Positions 36,432 through 64,000 of a DNA stretch of 64,000 nucleotides are shown here, one piece after another. The position numbers and the translations under genes were made by a program. The stretch comes from Pyrocephalus nanus (taxonomy: Eukaryota; Chordata; Aves; Passeriformes; Tyrannidae): assembly GCA_038380795.1 (NCBI GenBank), contig CM076266.1:32748145-32812144 (forward strand). Direction: 5' to 3'. The first letter of the stretch is position 1; every line of letters begins with the position of its first letter. The notes under the pieces were generated by a model. That model saw nothing but the letters and a program-made list of their open reading frames with translations, made no database searches and had not been told where the DNA came from.

Positions 36432-36463
36432 GACTAGAGGGACTACTTCTACACAGCTTTTAA

Positions 36464-36469
36464 AATAAA
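36464..36469 (+). terminator. AATAAA poly(A) signal of TOP2B
   Basis: Canonical hexamer 380 nt after the stop codon. It forms one arm of the near-palindrome at 36462-36480. Confidence 0.7.
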
Positions 36470-36474
36470 TATAT

Positions 36475-36480
36475 TTTATT
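36475..36480 (-). terminator. AATAAA poly(A) signal of RARB
   Basis: Reads TTTATT on the + strand. It is the only AATAAA or ATTAAA I find on the - strand between the RARB stop (37695) and TOP2B, which makes it the likely RARB 3' end signal. Confidence 0.7.
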
Positions 36481-37564
36481 CTTTGCCAGAAGACTCCATG
36501 GAAAAAGGTAAACAGTATATGAACATAGAAAGCATTGTTAAACAATCTCAATGTACAAACAGAGCCAGTGAAAGTACATCACAGACTTGCTAGAATATAT
36601 AAAAAAAAAAATTCCACTAGTGCTTTAAATGAAACCTAAGAAACTGACACTTTAAATCTGTTAACCATTCTACCACAGTTTTCACTCTGCTTCATGGTGA
36701 TTTAACAAGGCCAAGAAGGCAGATTCTCTCCTTGTGTTTCTGGAAGTCTTAGCTGTACTTCCCTAGCACCTGGAAGGCTGGAGAACCCAGCTAATTCCTG
36801 GCCGTTGATTCTTAGGGAAATACCCTAGACTCAGCGATTCAAAAGCTGTAAATGAGTCTGCTGGTTATCATCCCATGAAGTTTCCCTAATGGCTTGTGAA
36901 CAAGTAAACAAAAACATGGTAACACTGAAAAGTGTTTCTGCCTTGGAGGCTAGCACTGCTGTAGAAATGGAGCTGTTAATTGTGTAGCTAGATCACCAGC
37001 CAGCTAAGAAACCACTTCTTTAAAATTTAAAGTGACATTAACAGTGGAACAAATGACATCTGAATAACTGATCTGGCAGTTAATGCTGATACCGGTATCT
37101 CTTCTGCTGGGGCAGTGAAGTTTTGTGTACTTTTTACAAGGAAGGAGATGCAAACTGAGGGCATCAAAGACAAGTTTTCATATTTAAACTCAATCAGACG
37201 GTCCTTTAAGCTTCCTTCTCTGGATGTGTACAGTAGTCCATTTCATATGTTGGTGTCTTGATCATCTTAGGTATGAGAGACAAAAGGAAAGCACCAAACA
37301 TCCAGTATGGAGAGTACAGCCATACATTTGTATGTACAAAGTCATCAGAAATGCAACCAGAATTTTAAGTTTGAGATCTGTCTTGTCACCATGCAATATT
37401 GAATGTTCAGAGGAGAAAACAAGCTTAACTATTTTTTTTTTTTTTTTTTGCATGAAATGGCTGATTTAAGAGTTTCAAAAGTTTGCATTTTCTATTTTAA
37501 GAGTTTAAACAGCAAGGAGTATATATATCGATACATATGAAAATTTCTTGGTCCTTGTTGAGTT

Positions 37565-37594
37565 TATCTATATATATATACACATATATAGATA
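37565..37594. repeat. TA-rich perfect hairpin in RARB 3'UTR
   Basis: Arms 37565-37575 (TATCTATATAT) and 37584-37594 (ATATATAGATA) are exact reverse complements with an 8-nt loop. Confidence 0.9.
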
Positions 37595-37694
37595 TATATT
37601 AAGTCCAGAAACTAAGCAGCAGTAAAAATGTTTTTCTTGCTTTTCATCCCTGTACGTAAGGTATTAGGAATGTCTGAAGTAGCTGGAAAATGTC

Positions 37695-58084
<20,390 letters not shown>

Positions 58085-61000
58085 TTATTCAGATCAACCC
58101 ATGCTGCTTTTGCTGTTCTATTTCAAAACACTGCAAGGTGCTTTTATATTAGACGTGAATTATTTTAAGTGAAGAGAAAAATGTTATATGCAGAGAGAGC
58201 AGTAATTCAAGCTTAATTATTTAAGAATAATTTAAGAATTAAATGTAACGGGTAATGATGAAACCAAACTTCCACTGGTGTTCTTTTTGGGGATACCATC
58301 ACACTCTTAAAAGTACCTAACTTCCAAGGAAGTCTACTGCAACTTAACATATACTGTGTCTCAGTAACTTTGCGACGTGGGACTTTTTTTCACTGTATCA
58401 CTACAGCTGTGCATGGTAAATGGTGAAGTTCTCTGTAGTGATGCATTTGGTATTTCACTGGATGTGAACAACACTAAAAAAAGACCACAACTGTCTTTCT
58501 TCTTAAATATCTCAGTATGGAAGACAACAAACCCCCATACTAATACAAGCTCCACCAAGCAAAAGTTACTTAAAAGGAAAGTTAAATGTGAAAACAGTAA
58601 ATGAAAGAAGATGAAACATGTTAAACTCGAGTTCTGAAGATCAAAGGAAAAGCACAAAACACTTGAAAGAGTAAAAATGGCAGTGAAGCTATCTAAAGTT
58701 GCTTGCCATCTGCTTCTACACTCAGATCAGCCTTCTACCTTCCCCCGGCCGTGGGGGATTACTGGAAATATGCATCGTGCAGCACTCGTGCTGTAATTGA
58801 TTTCCCACATATTTGTGTTTTGTAATAAAATATGACAGCTGCTCCATCACCATGCTACTCTTTGTTCTTTTAATGAAAATAGCTTAATTTTACAAAACGT
58901 GCCCAGGAGATAAGTCTATGTCCACAGTATTGCCAGTAATTGTGAATTTTATCAAGAGACTTGTTGTTAACTAAAGCTAACATCTTAAGTGTAACCAGAT
59001 GCATAAGGCTTTACAACAAAGCCAAGCAAAATCAATCCCTTTCCCCAGAGACCCCGTGTCAATATTAAACACCCTGAAGACTAAATGTTACTGGATAAAT
59101 AAAACCAATCCTAACATCATTAGTGTTCAAAACCTCATGATATTTTAAAACAAGGCCCTAAACTCGGAGGGTGCGGCTGGTGGGTTTTGGCACATGTGAG
59201 GGTAGCCAGGGATTTTTGGATGGCCAAAGATCTGCTGATTCTTATTTGTACTGTCCTGCCCCAGAAAGTGCATCTATCTGTGCTGTTGGGAGGGAAGCAA
59301 AGAGCCACCTCCGTGCCAGCTCTTTTCTCCTGTGGGTTCCCCAGGCCCATCTCCACATCTTCTGTGGTTGCTTCCCACGTGCAACAGAGTGAACCACAAA
59401 TGATCAGAAAGAGCAGACAAAACTGTGGGCTGGGAAAGCATCAGAGTCAGGGACATCTACAGAAATAACATATTGTATGTAATAGAAAACGAGGACTAGA
59501 TGTGACAAATATTGTTTCTCCTTCATGAGGCCATTAGGCACATACTCTGTGCAACCTACAGCTCTGGTTTTCTCACTAAAGGTTTGACTTTGCAACTGAG
59601 AGAACTCTGACCCAGATCATTCACATATTTTAGGGATAATTTTGACTTCAACTGTGTGACAAACCTGCACTGAAGTCAGTCATGTGGTTGGCTGGATCAG
59701 AGCTTGGATGCTGAGCACTGCACTGGATTAAAGCCTAACCCTGAATACCAGGAATTTTGGTGTTCAGAGAACACAGATCCAAAGGAGGCCAGGAAGGGTG
59801 GATTGAAAAGGTACCTTCTTGTGAAAGTTCAATGTTAGCAGCGTAGTCAGGTTTAGAGGGGTAGACTGGATCCCCCCTGCTTCCTTTCACAAATATTCCC
59901 CAAAAGCCAGTGCCCTGATTTGTTTGCTGGATCCCAGACCAGAGAACAAGCATGGCATTTATTTTGCATTGTAAAAACATCCCGGACTGACAGGTACATC
60001 TCAAATGATGCAAACTGCCATTGCACTTCAGAGGCAATTCTTACTCACTGCTGTACTTGGGAGATAAAAGAGCCCCTTGGAAAATTCTGTAAACTCCTAC
60101 ACAACTGCAAAGAGCAGTAAGCCTTAGTCAGAAAGCCCTGCTTACTTATAGCTCTACAAGCTGATTGACAAATTTGCCAAACAGGTGGCCCCAGCAGCTA
60201 CTCCCCTCAACAGCTTTGAACTCCTTGTGGGAGATAAACGCATTATTTAGGCCAGGCTTCGAAGCAGGTGCCAAGAGCTCCCACAGACTAGGACATAACT
60301 CTGGCAGGGACCATGCCAATCTTCCTGTGCCTCCCCAGGACTGCTCCCTCTGCAGCTGTCCCTGAAGTCTTGTCCCCTCCAAAGACCAACAGAGAGGAAC
60401 TCTGCTGGTCAACCCTCATCACCAAATTGGCCCAGCTCTGTTGTCTTTCTTTTTGGGTGCAAATCACTAAAGGATAGGAAGGGGAGAAGTAACACATCCT
60501 GAAAACTAAGAACAGGTTTTGTTCATCATTAATTTTCTAATACGATTCTCATAGCTTTTATAATAATTATAAAATCTGAATAGCATTTATCTTCTTGCTT
60601 TATTCACTAAGACTGCGTTAGACACAGCAGTGCTTCTATATGCCCTATAAGAAAATGTAATAAAGTGCTGATGTACAACACACAGGCTCCAAAAATATAA
60701 AGAATTTCAATAACACTAAACTATTAAGCAGATTTAGCCACAAGTACAATTCAACTCAAAAAAAGAGAAAAAGATTAAGACAACACCATGTTTAAACGAG
60801 TTAAATAAAAACATATAAACACATTCAGATTCACCCTGTAAATATAAAAAAACATCACTGCTCTGGGAACAGAAACTGTCACACCGCATGTGGGAAGGAT
60901 TTTGGATTACAGCTTATGCTTATATTACATAAGTCACACCTTTTTGTCTCTTGATCTTTACATGCATATGATCACATCAATCCCCAATGCAATTCCGCTG

Positions 61001-61553
61001 CCTTTTAATGATGATACGCCAGTGATGAATCTGTGTCATAGTTAATGCTACCGTAGAAAACTCAGGTAATGAATTTCATTACTTATGCACTAAATTCTGA
61101 CTTGATGGCTGCATTATTTAGGAGCTCCCAACAGGGGACAGTATGTAAGCTCTCTTGCCCTGTGAGAAATTCTGGAAGTCAAAAAACCTCAAAAAAAAAA
61201 AATAAAATAGTGGTGGTGTGGGGAAAGAGAACGAAAAAAGAGGTATCTTGATACATGAGGAAGCCGAGTCTCAGCGTTGCTTGGATGGCTGAGCAACACA
61301 TACCCACACCTGAGCACGTCTGCTCCAATCCATCTTCCTGTGACAGCTTCCCTGTCCCCTCAACACACATGCCAGGACTTGCACTTCCACACCCAGAAAC
61401 CTCCAGGCAGCAGCGGCAGGGTTCACAGGCTGGCTGAGGCACTTTTGGCTGCCTTAGGTTTAAGGATCAGCCCCTATCTTCAAACATCCAGCTCCCTAAC
61501 CTGATGGTAGAGAGGCAAACATCATCTCTTGTCCCATTCAATCTGTACTCCTC

Positions 61554-61603
61554 AGCCCAGGTTTGCCACTTTTTCCTTAGCCCAGGTTTGCCACTTTTTC
61601 CTT
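61554..61603. repeat. Tandem duplication, 2 x 25 bp
   Basis: AGCCCAGGTTTGCCAC plus TTTTTCCTT repeated exactly. Confidence 0.95.
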
Positions 61604-63456
61604 AGCCTCAGATAGACTTTTCCTCTTCTGCTTGAAGTGATGGGCTTCAAAGCAAAAGTTGCAGGAAGGATGCATGTGTTTTTCCAGGAAAGCAGGACCT
61701 GCTGTAGATGAAACTAAGTATAGGAAAGACACAAATGGCTTCTCTCTGAGGACCCCAGTGCTCTCATTTAGTAACCATGCAGCAATTCTCCTTGCTTGAG
61801 CAGGATCATTTCAAGCATGTCATAATGCAGGGAATCGGCCAGCCTTAAACACAAAGCCCCTCAGGTCCACCAAACTCAGCTACTGCTTGGCCTAAGAAGG
61901 TCTGGGATCTAGCTCAAGAGGTTTAGATAGTTTCTAGATAATCAAGTAAAATCATGGAATAGCCAGTGTTTGTACATTCCTTTGTCAAAGGTGGCACAAA
62001 CACGTCCAGTGGAGAACCTTCTGCTTGCAATGCAATTTTTCCAATTACTTGCATACCCTGTGTTTCCCCAGACACCCAAAAGATAGACAGACAGAACCTT
62101 TCATATATTATAATGATTAATCAGCTATAAATTCATGACTTGAAACGCTATCACTGCAATTTTGCCTCTCTGAGATCTCCGTGACCTTTGAAGAGTTCTG
62201 TGTACTAGTTAACTGGTTTTGTTCCTGTAGCAACAACTACTAGTGCTTCCAGTTAGTTCACATTCCTGTAAAACCACACTTCTCTTGTCCCCAAATATTT
62301 TGGAAGTTACTCGTTAAGCTAACAAACCTCAAAAGCACCATAAAGCACACAGAGCAAGTCAGTAATTGCACAGTGCTGGGCACAAGGTAGGTTTGCAGAA
62401 AGACTCCTTTTGTTTGCAAACCCCCATGAGAAGAGAAATGTGAGGTGAACTGAGGCAGGAACGCTGCAGACCTGCCAGTTCTCTCCCTTCTGGGCAGAGG
62501 CTGGCTCTCCCAGGGGACAGTATGTGAGGGCCATCTGTCCCTTACCGAACACCAGGCAGCCTGGGCAGGCAAACGGTGCCGCACACGGCAGTGGGGCCGC
62601 AGCTCAGCACTGCAGCCAGGGATTCCAGGAGCACCAAGCTGTTTGCTAGGGTGGAAACCCACAAGCCTTGCAAGGCTCCTTCACACTCTGGCTTCTCCAG
62701 TTCCAGAAGCAGCTGCTAGAAAAATTTCTAATTCTGCACAAGTTAGCAGCTGTGGACAGTTTCAGTCAAATGTGCAAAACGCTTACCTATTGCCAAAGCC
62801 AAGTTTGCTCCATCAGGATAAATGCCCCACATGTATCACCCATTACTCTTCAATAAACTGGTTAAAGGTACTGAATAGCAGTCCATAAGGACATCTTTCC
62901 CACCATGGAAAACCTCAAAACAAGCGAGACTTAGCAATCCTGATATTGCTCTGCTGCTGAACTAGGCTCTCTGACCCCATGGTCAAAGCCAGCACCCAGC
63001 TGCACATCCCAGGCAGCTCCCAAGCCCAGGAGTTGATGGCAGTAGGCACAGAAATGGGAAAATTCAAAGAGGCTGATTTTCCCATCTCCAGTGTAAGTAA
63101 AGGAACAAAATAACCACCTTGAAAGCCACACAAGAATGCCTGACAAACCGACAGCCATCAAATCAGAACAGTGAGACTCCCGTCTACACATTAACAGCAG
63201 TGCAATCGCAAGCCAAACATATTAAAATATGCAGAACACCAGGTAGTTATAAATAGACTGATTTTCCTACGTCGTGATTTCCAGATGAAATAATGTTTTC
63301 TTTTAGGCAAAACAGCTCAGTATTAAAAAAACCCTGGAAACTATTTTAAAACAAATTCCCATGCCAAAACTGGGCTTTGACATATGGAGAACGATTGAAG
63401 GCAAAGCACATTTCAAACACAAACCTCTCATTTCTAATGGACAAAGCCAATAGCAA

Positions 63457-63498
63457 GTTGTATGAGGGGCATACACAGTTGTATGAGGGGCTTACAAA
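63457..63498. repeat. Tandem duplication, 2 x 21 bp
   Basis: GTTGTATGAGGGGCATACAC and GTTGTATGAGGGGCTTACAA, two mismatches. Confidence 0.9.
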
Positions 63499-64000
63499 AC
63501 CAAAGCACACTGAAACCTGCATATTTTGTAACTGATTTAGAGAAATCAACCATGTCAGCTGTTGGGTAACATTTGCCACAAGAAAACATCTCAAATTAAG
63601 AGAGATAGTATCTCTCTACAGACACATATCAAAATTAACAGGGAGCACAGAGAAACAATCATGGAAGACATTTCATAAGCACCTGGCACGCTATCATTTT
63701 TCCCCAGGCACAGAGCGAGCACATATATTACAGAATTCAAGCCACCCCCTGGGTTTCCTATTGAGAAATAACGTTCAGCTATGGCAAACCCGCTCTGGCC
63801 AATGTGCAAGAAACCTCAGTTCAACCACAGGGGAACACACCACAAATCCAGAGGACATCGTCCTGTCAGCTGCCTTCACGTACACGGGCCCTTCCAGTGA
63901 CTGGTGGATTTTTTTTTCTTTTTTTTTTTTTTTAAGGAAGGTGAATCTGAACTCTGCCTTGCAGCTTTGTATTATTCATGACATAATTGCTATGTTTTAT

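Larger units (their letters stand above)
36085..36495 (+). other. TOP2B: TOP2B 3'UTR (end approximate)
   Basis: AT-rich sequence after the TAA. It holds ATTAAA at 36390, a TG microsatellite at 36411-36431 and AATAAA at 36464. The end is set about 25 nt beyond the AATAAA and is an estimate. It overlaps the inferred RARB 3' end. Confidence 0.75.
36455..37694 (-). other. RARB: RARB 3'UTR (end approximate)
   Basis: About 1.24 kb from the stop to the - strand AATAAA at 36480-36475. It holds a perfect 11-bp-arm hairpin at 37565-37594, other TA-rich sequence near 37520, and a long run that is A on the transcript strand at 37432-37450. The 3' limit is an estimate. Confidence 0.7.

Noticed and set aside
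62258..62662. A 134-codon open frame on the - strand
   Set aside because: No recognisable domain, no splice context matching RARB, and it lies in a GC-richer part of the intron where chance frames are longer.

Overview
This is a nuclear window from a vertebrate, almost certainly a bird. It has split genes with GT-AG introns, chicken-repeat-1 (CR1) LINE 3' ends with their typical ATTCTRTGATTCTATGA tails, a short avian-type solo LTR, and compact introns. No species can be named from the sequence alone.

Two protein-coding genes lie tail to tail. From about 1.7 to 36.5 kb on the + strand are the last 28 coding exons of TOP2B (DNA topoisomerase II beta). They join without a frame break into 1,280 codons plus a TAA stop. 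They cover the end of the ATPase/transducer region (QTK loop), the TOPRIM metal site (EGDSAK, then DQ|DQDG split by an intron), the winged-helix domain with the catalytic tyrosine, the tower, the C-gate coiled coil, and the acidic/basic C-terminal tail ending in the beta-type residues DFDMFN. The first roughly 345 residues lie upstream of the window.

From about 36.46 to 58.05 kb on the - strand are the last five coding exons of RARB (retinoic acid receptor beta). They encode the hinge, the complete ligand-binding domain and the F domain. The exons for the zinc-finger DNA-binding domain and the promoters lie beyond 64 kb; the last 5.95 kb of the window is part of a RARB intron. The two 3' ends meet at 36.46-36.48 kb, where an AT-rich near-palindrome carries an AATAAA for each strand.

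Most of the remaining sequence is intron: six recognisable CR1 pieces, one 592-bp solo LTR, several microsatellites, young tandem duplications (78, 25, 21 and 17 bp units), a GC-rich degenerate minisatellite, a few perfect hairpins, and three intronic stretches in or next to RARB that look like conserved noncoding elements. I see no bacterial, phage, CRISPR or complete viral system. The points most worth a second look are the shared polyadenylation palindrome, a GC-AG intron in TOP2B, a possible proximal TOP2B poly(A) site whose downstream element is a TG microsatellite, and the RARB 3'UTR and intronic hairpins.
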